A stretch of DNA of 64,000 nt from Paenibacillus hamazuiensis (GTDB lineage Bacteria; Bacillota; Bacilli; Paenibacillales; NBRC-103111): positions 5,949,001 through 6,013,000 of the forward strand of contig NZ_JALRMO010000001.1 of the NCBI RefSeq assembly GCF_023276405.1. Reading direction: 5' to 3'. Below, one piece after another: positions 26,144 to 35,032 of this stretch. The notes beneath the pieces are model-generated. The model made no database searches and had not been told where the DNA came from. It saw only the letters and a list, made by a program, of their open reading frames with translations. A program made the position numbers and the translations under genes. Numbering within the stretch: the stretch's first letter is position 1; each line of letters begins with the position of its first letter.

Positions 26144-27367
26144 TCACCTGTCATCCGAAAAAGTGCGCAGCCGCCGGAGCGACGGGAATACATACATCCA
26201 CAGACCGGCCACCGCAATCGTTCCGATGCCGCCGATGAACGTGGCGTTAACGGCTCCGAGAAGCCCGGCCATCATGCCCGACTCGAATTCGCCGAGCTGG
26301 TTGGAGGTGCCGATGAACAGCGAGTTGACCGCATTCACCCGGCCCCGCATCTCGTTCGGCGTATTCAGCTGCACCAGCGTAGAGCGGATCACGACGCTGA
26401 TCACGTCCGAGGCGCCGATCAAAAACAACGCGATCAGCGACACGTACAGGCTCGTCGAAAGCGCAAAAAGGATCGTCGACGCTCCGAAAACCCCCAAGGC
26501 CCCGAACAAGGTCGGTCCGAGCGCCCTTCTCAGCGGATAATGCGCGAGCACGAGCGACATAAGCAAAGCCCCGACCGCCGGCGCCGTACGCAGCAGTCCG
26601 AGCCCCCAAGGCCCCGTATGTAAAATATCCCGCGCAAAAATCGGCAAAAGCGCCGTCGCTCCGCCCAAGAGTACCGCAAACAGATCGAGCGATATCGTGC
26701 CCAGGATCACCTTATGGCGAATGACGAAGGCGAGTCCGGAAAACAGGGAGCGCAGCGACATCGGCTCCACCCTTCGTTCGCTCCGTTCCATGCGGACCCA
26801 GCCGATCAGAGCGGCCGCCGCCGCAAGCGCCACCGCCGACGTGACGTACACCGTCGACGGCCCGAGCGCAAAGAGCAGCCCGCCCAGCGTCGGGCCAAGG
26901 ATCTGCGCCGTTTGCCCGGCCGACGCCGACCAGGCGGACGCCTGCTGGAGCAGCTCCTTCGGCACCAGCTCCGGCACGAGCGCGGACAACGTCGGCCCTT
27001 CGAAGGCGCGACAGGCGCCGATCACGGCGGCGGCCAGCAAAATTTGCTCGCGCCCGAGCCAGCCGGCATGGTTGCCGACGACGAGAAACGCAGCGACGGC
27101 CCCTTCGCACAGCTGGCAGATGAGCACGATTTTTCGCCGGTCGAACCGGTCCGCCGCATGCCCCACCAGCAGCGTCAGCAGCAGCATCGGCACAAACTGG
27201 GCCAGTCCGACAAGCCCGAGACTGAAAGCATCGTCCGTCAGCACGTACATTTGCCATCCGATCGCCACCGACAGCATCTGGAACGAAGTCGTCGACAAGA
27301 TGCGGGCCGCCCATGCTTTGGCGAAAGACGGCAGGCGAATGACGGATGGACTTTCGGAAGGTAACAA
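26144..27367 (-). CDS. MFS transporter (MFS_3 / EntS-like)
   Basis: 407 residues, 12 predicted membrane helices, with the loop motif GHAADRFDRRK after helix 2 and the repeat RGRVNAVNSLFIGTSNQLGEFESG characteristic of MFS_3 exporters. Start is TTG 27367 with only a weak upstream site; no better start is seen nearby. Overlaps or abuts the MATE gene. A role in efflux of a small molecule is likely. Confidence 0.88.
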   Translation of the reverse strand: MLPSESPSVIRLPSFAKAWAARILSTTSFQMLSVAIGWQMYVLTDDAFSLGLVGLAQFVPMLLLTLLVGHAADRFDRRKIVLICQLCEGAVAAFLVVGNHAGWLGREQILLAAAVIGACRAFEGPTLSALVPELVPKELLQQASAWSASAGQTAQILGPTLGGLLFALGPSTVYVTSAVALAAAAALIGWVRMERSERRVEPMSLRSLFSGLAFVIRHKVILGTISLDLFAVLLGGATALLPIFARDILHTGPWGLGLLRTAPAVGALLMSLVLAHYPLRRALGPTLFGALGVFGASTILFALSTSLYVSLIALFLIGASDVISVVIRSTLVQLNTPNEMRGRVNAVNSLFIGTSNQLGEFESGMMAGLLGAVNATFIGGIGTIAVAGLWMYVFPSLRRLRTFSDDR

Positions 27368-27513
27368 AATCCGCTCACGACCTTTCTATGGTTAGCACAA
27401 TCACGTGGAAGAGTAGAAAAGGTTCTCGTCCTTACTTTACCACGGATGAGCGGATTATGCTTACAAAAAATTAACATTCGCAGGTTTGAGCCGTAAGGCG
27501 AAGAGGTAAGGCG

Positions 27514-27849
27514 TTGAACGTTCCATTATCCAATAAAGCAGCCTATTACATGGCAGTCGCTTTTTATTGTATCGGCATCGCCGCATCCGTTTATATGGTC
27601 TATCAACTGAATATGCTTGGCGTAAAAGGCCTCTCCTGGATACCGGTCTTGTCCTGCATCATCTCGACAATAGCCGTACTAACCAGAATGAGCATGTTTG
27701 GTTTTATCGCTTCGTTCGTTTCTTTTCCGCTCGCAGGCGGTTTGTTTGCTCCCCAAACGTTTTTGCTCGGCGTTGTTTTTTTGGCAAATCTTTTTATAAG
27801 CATCTTGTTACTGTTGGGAAAAATCGGCAAATCGCAAACTTCTTCTTAG
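27514..27849 (+). CDS. Small four-helix membrane protein, unknown
   Basis: 111 residues with four predicted membrane helices and no signal peptide or cysteine motif. TTG 27514 lies behind GAGGT at 6 bases. It is divergent from the MFS/MATE operon. I do not recognise a family. Confidence 0.6.
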   Translation: MNVPLSNKAAYYMAVAFYCIGIAASVYMVYQLNMLGVKGLSWIPVLSCIISTIAVLTRMSMFGFIASFVSFPLAGGLFAPQTFLLGVVFLANLFISILLLLGKIGKSQTSS

Positions 27850-27865
27850 CTCACTTCCGCGCTAT

Positions 27866-28201
27866 TTATCGTTGCAGGCCTTCGGCTGCGCACCCCATGG
27901 TCAGATGGACAAACGGCACCGGGTTACCCCAACAAACGGCTTCCTCTAACGTTTCATCTTGTAATCAAAACGATCCGGACATTGAGTCGATTCTCCTTTT
28001 CAATATTGTCTCTTTATTCGGACGACCAAGAAGGGATTCGTCATTCAAATAAAGAATCTCCCATACGGGTTCTTCCGGAATCGTAATGAAGCAGAACGCG
28101 GAAACCGTCCCCCACTTAAGCTACCCGAACAAACGATCCCGATCATTTCGAGCGGCTGCAGAGGACTGCAATAGCATCGATTTTATCGGTTGATTAAGCA
28201 T
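27866..28201 (-). pseudogene. Relict 111-codon ORF with two in-frame stops
   Basis: One minus-strand frame runs from ATG 28201, preceded by GGAGGT at 7 bases, to TAA at 27866 without any frameshift, broken by TAG at 28121-28123 and TGA at 27965-27967. The segments read like real protein (FCFITIPEEPVWEILYLND; TLEEAVCWGNPVPFVHL). Two nonsense changes (for example CAG to TAG and CGA to TGA) in a formerly intact gene explain this. Family not recognised. The ribosome binding site lies in a perfect hairpin. Confidence 0.65.
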
Positions 28202-28205
28202 AAAA

Positions 28206-28237
28206 ATACCTCCGTATCCAACATAACACGGAGGTAT
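28206..28237 (-). promoter_or_regulatory. Perfect hairpin sequestering a ribosome binding site
   Basis: ATACCTCCGT and ACGGAGGTAT form a perfect 10-bp stem with a 12-base loop. In the minus-strand RNA the CCUCC arm pairs with the GGAGG that serves the ORF starting at 28201, which would block translation initiation unless the stem opens. Confidence 0.6.
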
Positions 28238-28321
28238 AATCTTTCGATATATGGTTTGTATGGAAACGCAGGCAACGGCTTCCGCTGCCATCCCTTCGAA
28301 TCAAAGCGAGGAACTTCGAGC

Positions 28322-28756
28322 TCAGGGTTCTCCATTTGTTCTTTCCCATTTGTTATATTTAAAAGCGTAACAAATATGAACTATTAATGTAACAGACAGC
28401 ACAAGCACGATTATATGTAGCAAGTCAATTAGTAGATACTCATGTTTCGCGATTCCCGTAAGTGTCCACCAAAATATAGGTGGTCCCTGTATAATGATAG
28501 ATGCTACCCCAAATATAAGTAAAACTACGGCTATTATTTTTTTTAATATTACATTTTTGTAAAGAAGAGATATAGTCAAAATCGATACGAGTACCCCTAG
28601 TAGAAGACCTACGTTAGCCCATCGCCTAACATAACCATCTTCCGAACCTTGTTCCATTCCTAAAAAGGAAAAATCAAAAACATTTAACTTATAACACGAA
28701 GCTAATATAATTGATGCGATCCCGAGTGAACAAGAATACGTTATCAACTTTTTCAT
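28322..28756 (-). CDS. Integral membrane protein of unknown function
   Basis: 144 residues with about four predicted membrane helices. AT-richer than the flanking genes, which suggests acquisition. ATG 28756 follows GGAGGAGAGAT. No family recognised. It lies directly upstream of nothing on its strand and next to a secreted-protein gene in an IS-flanked stretch. Confidence 0.6.
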   Translation of the reverse strand: MKKLITYSCSLGIASIILASCYKLNVFDFSFLGMEQGSEDGYVRRWANVGLLLGVLVSILTISLLYKNVILKKIIAVVLLIFGVASIIIQGPPIFWWTLTGIAKHEYLLIDLLHIIVLVLSVTLIVHICYAFKYNKWERTNGEP

Positions 28757-28820
28757 ATCTCTCCTCCTCATTACTTCCTAAATTTATTCTACATGATAAT
28801 TTCTTACACTTCCATGACGA

Positions 28821-28847
28821 AAGGCGCACCACATCGTGATGCGCCTT
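28821..28847 (-). terminator. Terminator of the secreted-protein gene
   Basis: AAGGCGCATCAC-GAT-GTGGTGCGCCTT forms a 12-bp stem just after the stop codon at 28859, followed by TTCGTC. Confidence 0.7.
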
Positions 28848-28858
28848 CCGTTTAAATA

Positions 28859-30052
28859 TCACTTATTAAGTTCTTCAAGTTTCCAAGAGAGACCCATAGG
28901 ACGAATGTCATGCTCAGTGCTTTCAGTATCTGCTGTTTCTACTGCGTAAACCTCTGCATCGTTTTGTACATTATTTAAATCAGCAACAGAGCCTTCTCCC
29001 TCAATTTCAATGAATCCTTTGAAGGAATAATCCTTGCTATTGATGATTTTGTTTAAAGATTCATCAGTAAGTTCTGTGGTAGCAATAGTTACACGTTCAC
29101 CAAGATTATTAATACCACGGGCATATATTACAGATGCTTTGAGATTATGCTTGGAAATAGTTTCTTTGATCTTTTTGGCAGTTACCGGGGTATTAAAGGT
29201 AACCGTGAACTCCTCCTTTACTTTTTGGTTCCTATTATCTTTTTTACTCGTCTTTTTATCTAGAAGATCTCTGTGTTTCTTTTTATAATCTTCCAATTGT
29301 TTTCTGTTCGTAATATCATCGTAAGCTTTACTAACTTTAGCCTTCTTTGACTTAGAATGGGTATCAACTTCTACTTTATTTGACAAAATACCTACTGTTT
29401 TTGCCGCTTTTGTAGAATTTGATGAGGATACATTGCTTGTTTTAAAATTGTTAAAATATTCGCCTTGCAAAGCAGGACCTGTCGTATTTACACCTGGAAC
29501 GTTGTTATAGTCTCCGCCAGGGTATAAAGGAGGGATACTTTGAGAGGCATAAGTGATTAAGTATGGATTAGCTGATGAGTTTAGTATTCTAAAATTCGCA
29601 GTATAGTTGTAGCGTGTCCAGTCACTCAAAGCTCCACGGCTTACAACTTCAACTTCCTCGTTTCTTCCATATCCCGGTGTTGTACTAGATTCATCTTCCT
29701 GGTCATCTTCGAAGTCGAATTTAGGATCGGGTAGAGTCGTAGTGGCGGAATATCCGTTAAGGGAATGAGTGGTTCCGTCTTCCTTCAGATCAAGGGTAAG
29801 ATATCTACCATATGCTTTTTCGTAATTGTCTATTTGTGCTGGAGACCAGTAAATGCCTTCCAGTGCCGTATAAATATAATTGTCTCCCGCGCTGTAAGAA
29901 GCAACGAAATTTCCCGCATTAGGCCTATCCCAATCTGATGGATCAGTATTCACGCTAAGAGCTTTTGTTGCTGTTCCTGCAAAAGCAGTAGGTGCCATGG
30001 TAAGGCACAACGTAGTCGCGATAGCGCAAGAAAGAACTTTAAATTTTTTCAT
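28859..30052 (-). CDS. Secreted protein of unknown function
   Basis: 397 residues with a Sec signal peptide (MKKFKVLSC..., cleavage after AFA near residue 25). The mature protein is rich in Asn, Thr, Ser, Lys and Asp. It has a basic, coil-prone middle (about residues 225-280, many KK/KSK) followed by a compact domain from about 285. There are no cysteines in the mature part, no sortase signal and no S-layer motif. ATG 30052 follows GGAGGTAAGTT. AT-rich and next to an IS copy, so probably acquired. I do not recognise a family. Confidence 0.75.
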   Translation of the reverse strand: MKKFKVLSCAIATTLCLTMAPTAFAGTATKALSVNTDPSDWDRPNAGNFVASYSAGDNYIYTALEGIYWSPAQIDNYEKAYGRYLTLDLKEDGTTHSLNGYSATTTLPDPKFDFEDDQEDESSTTPGYGRNEEVEVVSRGALSDWTRYNYTANFRILNSSANPYLITYASQSIPPLYPGGDYNNVPGVNTTGPALQGEYFNNFKTSNVSSSNSTKAAKTVGILSNKVEVDTHSKSKKAKVSKAYDDITNRKQLEDYKKKHRDLLDKKTSKKDNRNQKVKEEFTVTFNTPVTAKKIKETISKHNLKASVIYARGINNLGERVTIATTELTDESLNKIINSKDYSFKGFIEIEGEGSVADLNNVQNDAEVYAVETADTESTEHDIRPMGLSWKLEELNK

Positions 30053-30311
30053 AACTTACCTCCAAAATTTATTTTATAACACTACTATAATCTACCATAT
30101 TTGGATAAAATATAGAATAGTCCATTATTCCCTTTTATTGTAGTTTTATGTCATGTTTCTTAAAATTGTCTATATATGTTATAAAATAGCATATTGATCC
30201 AATAGAGGCAAATCACAGCTACCTTGGTATTTAGGGGAAAAAACAAGTGTTTGTAACAGGCTACAAAGTACTGTAGCTTGCTGTCGATAGCAGACGTTCC
30301 TTAAAAACTAA

Positions 30312-32396
30312 CCCAACTTTCCGCCATTAGTCGGATGAAGCCTTGATTTGATTGGGTTTTCAAAATTTTATTGGTCACTACAATCTTTTTGCAACCACCG
30401 TATGTTTGCGTTTGAGCGGATCTTTGATATCGAGCAATCGATAGATTTCCTGATGAGCGCTTTCCGGCGAACTCGAAACCCGAATGTGGTGAATCTGGTC
30501 CTGAGCATCGGTGAGCATGATCGTGCTGCGTTGATGCGTGGATAATACGTTGCGCACCGTTGACCAACGGCGGTGATCATCTTGCTCGATGAGCGTCTTC
30601 TCGATGCTTATGAGCAAGTGATACGCCAGCACGGAAATAAACAAGTGACCTTCCGTCCGACTCTTTTGCTGATGGTAAACAGGACGCATACCCAAATCCG
30701 TCTTCAGCGAACGAAACGCTTCTTCGACTTGCGTAAGCGTCGTGTACAGTCGCCAAATGTCTGCCGCCGCCAAGTCCTGATGACTGGTTTCAATCACGTA
30801 ACAACCGGTCAATGTTTGACGTTTGGCGCGGCTTTCTTTCTTGACGTAAGTGACAGCCGTCACCTTCTTCTTTGCCTCATCGAGCTGCAGTACGATGTCG
30901 TAGTGAGCAGCGATGCTCGGGTATCGCTCTTTCAGTCGACCGACCCGTTCGCCAACCTTTTCGACAAGTTGAATGTTGCCTTTGGCAACGGACATCTGTA
31001 AGCGGACCAGGTCCTGCAGGAAACGCTCTTCCTTGAGCGCGTCCATCGCTTGTTCTTTCTGTTCCCGTCCGGCGCTCAGGCAGAGTACCCGTGAGCCGTT
31101 CTCCCACGGGATTTTTTTGACAAAAACCGTCTCGGAGGTGACGTCATTGCCGATGGGTTCGAATGTGTTTCTGGCCTGTTCGAATTCCTGCACATACTCT
31201 TTCTCGACAGCCCGGCGCTCGACCACCAGATAAGGATAACCGCCGGATTTGAGCAACTGGATATTGTCCTTGGTGGCAATCCCCCGATCCATGACGATCG
31301 TCGGCCGCTCTTGGGCAAACAGATGCGGTTCTTCCGGTGTGTACAGGCGATCCAGAATGTCCGGCAGCGTTTTCGGTTCGGATTGGTTGCCGCCATAAAT
31401 GCGGCTAAAGATCGGAAAACCCCGGTGATCCACCACGAGCGCCAGCGTCACCAGCGGCCGGTCAGCGCGTTGTTCTTTGGATTTGCCGCGTTTGGCCAGC
31501 GTATTGTTCTTGCACTGGCCCTCGAAATACGTGTTGGTCAAATCATACAGAAACAATGTCGTCCGGCTCGGAAACAAGAGCGCTTCCTGGTCGCGCAGCG
31601 CCTGCTCGATCCGAACTTTGTGGGCAAGCAGTTCGTCCGCGATCTCGTAAATGGCATCTTTACGGATGCGAGAAAGATCCGTCGGCAACAGTTCCAACAA
31701 GGCGGTTTGGTTGCGAAGCCAATGCCATGCCGCCAAATCGCTGGAAGGAGCAACGAGCCGACCGATCACGACCGCTTGAGCAAGCGCCTGTTGCTGCGTG
31801 GATAATCCACAGTCTTTCAGAATTCGGTTCAATCCTAATCGCTCCCAAAAGGTATGCGCGACCAATTCCGGACCGAGTGAACGGTGTTCGGAGGAAGCGA
31901 TACTCTGAAGATCCACGGTGACCAGTTCGCGTTGTTCGTGCCGTTGTTGCTTTTCTTGGGCTTTGGTTTGAACGAACCGGTAATGCTTCATCGCCGCATC
32001 GGCCGCTTCGGCAATCGCAGGCTCTTCGGCCAGGAGAGAATCTTGTCCGGCTAAACGAGCTTCCAGAACGGCAGCCAACGTGCGCCACTGAGATTTGGGG
32101 AGCGTGAGCGTACCTAGTTCCATAATGACCCGTTGGCGCGGGCCTTTGCCGGTACGGTAGGACTCGACCAATTGATGCTTGGTGTACGTGGTATTCGATT
32201 TTTTGTGTTGGGTAGAGGTTTGACGAATGAACATACCTTTAACCATAGCAGAAACCGAAAATAAAGTAAATACTTTAAACATATATTAGGTCACTACATT
32301 TGCGACTTTGAAGAGTGACCCCAGTAAGATCAAGGGGTTTCGGGTACGAAAAAGCGGCTTTTGCTCCAAATCGGGCAAAAACCGCGGAAAGTTGGG
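30312..32396 (-). mobile_element. IS1634-family insertion sequence, copy 2 (2,085 bp)
   Basis: Same ends, length and orientation as the copy at 14544-16628. Flanked by CTAA on both sides (30308-30311 and 32397-32400), the target duplication. The few differences include changes near both termini. Lies between an acquired secreted-protein gene and a frameshifted gene. Confidence 0.95.
30378..32234 (-). CDS. IS1634-family transposase (copy 2)
   Basis: Identical or nearly identical to the copy-1 protein (618 residues, same DDE motifs). ATG 32234 is homologous to the copy-1 start; point differences upstream open the frame by 16 more codons (to 32282), but the shared start is more likely. Confidence 0.94.
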   Translation of the reverse strand: MFIRQTSTQHKKSNTTYTKHQLVESYRTGKGPRQRVIMELGTLTLPKSQWRTLAAVLEARLAGQDSLLAEEPAIAEAADAAMKHYRFVQTKAQEKQQRHEQRELVTVDLQSIASSEHRSLGPELVAHTFWERLGLNRILKDCGLSTQQQALAQAVVIGRLVAPSSDLAAWHWLRNQTALLELLPTDLSRIRKDAIYEIADELLAHKVRIEQALRDQEALLFPSRTTLFLYDLTNTYFEGQCKNNTLAKRGKSKEQRADRPLVTLALVVDHRGFPIFSRIYGGNQSEPKTLPDILDRLYTPEEPHLFAQERPTIVMDRGIATKDNIQLLKSGGYPYLVVERRAVEKEYVQEFEQARNTFEPIGNDVTSETVFVKKIPWENGSRVLCLSAGREQKEQAMDALKEERFLQDLVRLQMSVAKGNIQLVEKVGERVGRLKERYPSIAAHYDIVLQLDEAKKKVTAVTYVKKESRAKRQTLTGCYVIETSHQDLAAADIWRLYTTLTQVEEAFRSLKTDLGMRPVYHQQKSRTEGHLFISVLAYHLLISIEKTLIEQDDHRRWSTVRNVLSTHQRSTIMLTDAQDQIHHIRVSSSPESAHQEIYRLLDIKDPLKRKHTVVAKRL

Positions 32397-32423
32397 CTAA
32401 TAACTTCTATCTGTTCGCAAATA

Positions 32424-32485
32424 ATAAAGATGCAGACTCGATAATAAAGTTGTAGGCTGAAATATTAAAGTTATAGACTCGATAG
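32424..32485. repeat. Three imperfect ~20-bp tandem repeats
   Basis: ATAAAG(A/T)TGNAGNCT.GAT-like units begin at about 32424, 32445 and 32465, just outside the right end of IS copy 2. Noncoding, AT-rich. Confidence 0.45.
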
Positions 32486-32517
32486 CGGTAGCGCGTTAAG
32501 CCACGCACTTCAATATG

Positions 32518-32560
32518 CAAAAAAAATAGATAAAAGCCTCATAATTTAGCGGCTTTTATC
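32518..32560 (-). terminator. Terminator of the frameshifted secreted-protein gene
   Basis: GATAAAAGCC and GGCTTTTATC (10 bp, perfect) followed on the minus strand by TATTTTTTTT. Overlaps the reconstructed stop codon. Confidence 0.75.
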
Positions 32561-32991
32561 TAATTCCAACAGAGTATACACACTTATAAATCCACCAGTA
32601 TCACATGAACCAGTACATCCAATAGTCATATTAATTGAGGTTATTGAGTTATTTACGGGAGGCAGATTCCAATAATTCCAAGACAACGATGCCGCGCCAT
32701 CAATTTGTGTATCGGGGGTTAGCCCAGCGACTGTTGGTTATCGATGAATCAGGGTTTAACCATCCTGCTGCAAGCAGATTATTATTTTGATCAGTCAATT
32801 CGCACCACACTTCATCACCACCATAATTAAATACATTAAAAAAGGAAACATTTTTTACCTTCAAGTAATCCTGTGGATTGAGTTTGACCATAAGTGTCTA
32901 AATACAAATTTGCATCGCTTGCGAATGCAGGTACAGCAACCGTGAACAAGCATGAAGCAGCAAGCATTAAAGTTATTAAACTCTTTTTCAT
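32546..32991 (-). pseudogene. Frameshifted small secreted protein
   Basis: ATG 32991 starts a clean Sec signal peptide (MKKSLITLMLAASC..., ending PAFA) and continues as SDANLYLDT. The frame then shifts by one base to MVKLNPQDYLKVKNVSFFN...EVWCELTDQNNNLLAAGW. It shifts again at a run of five C (CCCCC near 32712) to DGAASLSWNYWNLPP...LLELDKSR. Joined, it would be about 147 residues, a small secreted beta-rich protein. A sequencing error at the C-run is possible for one of the two shifts. Confidence 0.7.
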
Positions 32992-33160
32992 GCAGATTCA
33001 TGGTACGCAGCCGCGCTAACCGGGGGTTCTCGCTATATAAAGGCTGAATCGCTCCGGCACCGTTCGACGCTCCCCCGGTTTTCCGCACCGCTTCCGGTCA
33101 AGGGGCATCGGCGCAGCATTGCGCATGGGCCGGCCTCTATGCCCGGGCAAGAACATTTTT

Positions 33161-34666
33161 TTACCCCAGCCAATAAAAAACTTTCCCGTTTGCCGTTTCA
33201 TTCGCTCCGCCCGCTGCGGCAGGAGCAAGCTGCCCCGGATTCCACTCCACGGAAGCGAATTTCACACCGGACTGCGGCTGATCGCCGATCGACACCAGGG
33301 TCCCCCTCGGGACCAAGGGGTACAGCTCTTCCATATCCGCATTGGCCATCCGGATGCAGCCGAGCGACATATCCTTGCCGATCGACTCGGGAGCGTTGGT
33401 GCCGTGAATGGCAATGCCGCCCATGCCGAGTGCGGCGTTTCCATAAACCCCCGGATGCTGGCCCTGCGGCTCCTTCACCCGGTCGGTTACGGTAAAGGTC
33501 CCTTCCGGCGTCGAGTCTGTCGCTCCCAGCCCGACCTCCTTCTCCATCAGCAGCGTCGAGCCGGAGAGCAGCTGAAGCGAATGGCCGCTTTTGCCCACTA
33601 CCAGCCGATAACGCCCAAAGTCCGGAGCCTGCGCCCCCCGCTCCCCGGGGACATTCGGATAAAACATATCTCGAACCTGCGCAGCCGACGCGTCATACAC
33701 CCATCCGCCGGAACCGTCGTACTTACGGGCAATGCGGCTCAGGCCGGACTGCGCTTCCTTCGGGATGAAGCTCAAATAGTTGTGCGGGTAGTCCCGGACC
33801 AGCTCGTCCAGCGAGATCGGCGCTGCGCCGGTATCGGCTATATAAGCCTCCAGCGCCGTGCGCACGAGATTGGCGCCCGCTTCCGTAACGGGCTTCAGCT
33901 TTTGAAAATCCGTATTAAGAAAGCGGATCTTGACCGTCCGGTCCTCCGCCAAGTTATATTCCGCCACGACAAAAGCCATCTGCTTCCACGCCGCATCTGT
34001 CATCGGAACCGCTTTCTTTCCGGTGCCGGATCCGCTTTTGGCAATTCCGTATATCCAAATATGCTGCCCCGGATTTGTTTTGGCGAGCCCCAAGGCTTGA
34101 TCGTACAGAGCTTGCTCAACGTCCTTGTGCGGTTTGTCGTAAGGGAAATACATAATAAACGGCATCTCTACGCTCTCGTAAGTGATTTCTTTCCCTACGC
34201 CCCACGGCTTCAGCGCGGAAACCGAAAGGGGAATCGAATCTTTTCCCAGAAAAAGCCCCAAAAGAATCAAATTGAGCAGCAGTAGAGCAACGAGCATCAC
34301 CTTCCAAAAATACGGCAGAGCCGGTCTGCTCCTATAGACCACTGCCTGCGGCGGAGATGGCATCTCCACGCGCGGCGGAGGCGCGGGGTTCCTGCCTAAC
34401 CTGCGGAGGGAGCCGGATGCATCGTAATAATATGGCGAAGGATAGGTCTTCATGCATTCGTTGTAATGATAGACCGCTTTTTCTTTGGCGCCCTGCTGCT
34501 CGTATTTTTGTCCCACCTTGTAATGCGCCTCGGGCGATTTGGGGTCCAAATACCGCAAAACCTTCTCATAATACATAGGATCGCTGCGGTTAATGTATAG
34601 ATTTTTGTGCAGATGTACGACCTTCTCATCCAAGTGGCTTTTAAAACGGCTGCTTGTTCGGTCCAA
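33161..34666 (-). CDS. L,D-transpeptidase (YkuD) with N-terminal helical repeats and membrane anchor
   Basis: About 501 residues. The N-terminal cytosolic part has a TPR-like segment (AHYKVGQKYEQQGAKEKAVYHYNECM). A single membrane helix near residue 145-165 follows. The extracellular part ends in a YkuD domain with the catalytic signature HGTNAPESIG...SLGCIRM (His, Cys). Such enzymes form 3-3 peptidoglycan cross-links or attach proteins to the wall. TTG 34666 is well spaced from GGGGGG; ATG 34684 is an alternative. A palindrome (34717) lies upstream of the gene. Confidence 0.88.
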   Translation of the reverse strand: MDRTSSRFKSHLDEKVVHLHKNLYINRSDPMYYEKVLRYLDPKSPEAHYKVGQKYEQQGAKEKAVYHYNECMKTYPSPYYYDASGSLRRLGRNPAPPPRVEMPSPPQAVVYRSRPALPYFWKVMLVALLLLNLILLGLFLGKDSIPLSVSALKPWGVGKEITYESVEMPFIMYFPYDKPHKDVEQALYDQALGLAKTNPGQHIWIYGIAKSGSGTGKKAVPMTDAAWKQMAFVVAEYNLAEDRTVKIRFLNTDFQKLKPVTEAGANLVRTALEAYIADTGAAPISLDELVRDYPHNYLSFIPKEAQSGLSRIARKYDGSGGWVYDASAAQVRDMFYPNVPGERGAQAPDFGRYRLVVGKSGHSLQLLSGSTLLMEKEVGLGATDSTPEGTFTVTDRVKEPQGQHPGVYGNAALGMGGIAIHGTNAPESIGKDMSLGCIRMANADMEELYPLVPRGTLVSIGDQPQSGVKFASVEWNPGQLAPAAAGGANETANGKVFYWLG

Positions 34667-35032
34667 TAGTGTCCCCCCTGTCATTTGATCCGTTCTCAGG
34701 TTCGCGCGGCGTTTTTTGATACATATTGTATCATAAAACGCAAATTTTTTTCCTACTCCTACGAGGTTGCCGATCATAAGAAAACAGCCCTCTACCCCAA
34801 ATACTACGATACATTTTGTATCAGGTCAATAGCGTCTTCTCATTCATAATGAAGAGACGGCTTTTGCCCGGATATAAGACTCATGAAATAACCCTAAAGT
34901 CCCATCCTTCCATTGTTATGTGAACATTTTGTAAAAATTCGACAAATATGCCTACAAATTTGAAGCCTTTATCCCAATTATTCGTATACATATTGTCAAA
35001 TTTTGCAAAAAGACAGAGAAGGAGGAATACAT
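34667..35032. other. Divergent intergenic region with two operator-like palindromes
   Basis: Between the L,D-transpeptidase and the receptor-like gene. It contains TGATACA-TAT-TGTATCA and a second GATACA-TTT-TGTATC. No ORF with a binding site is seen. Confidence 0.6.
34717..34822. promoter_or_regulatory. Paired palindromes GATACA-N3-TGTATC
   Basis: Copy 1 at 34717-34733 (TGATACATATTGTATCA) and copy 2 at 34808-34822 (GATACATTTTGTATC), centres 90 bp apart. The TACA/TGTA core recalls BlaI/MecI/CopY operators, but the spacer is 3 bases rather than their usual length, so the regulator is unknown. Confidence 0.5.

Noticed and set aside
27866-28201. Stop-codon recoding (selenocysteine or similar) to explain TAG and TGA in frame
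   Set aside because: Neighbouring genes use TAG and TGA as normal stops and no recoding signal or machinery is visible; nonsense decay is simpler.
14544-32396. Composite transposon carrying the genes between the two IS copies
   Set aside because: Each copy has its own target duplication (TTAG and CTAA), so they inserted independently; the genes between are mostly core-like.
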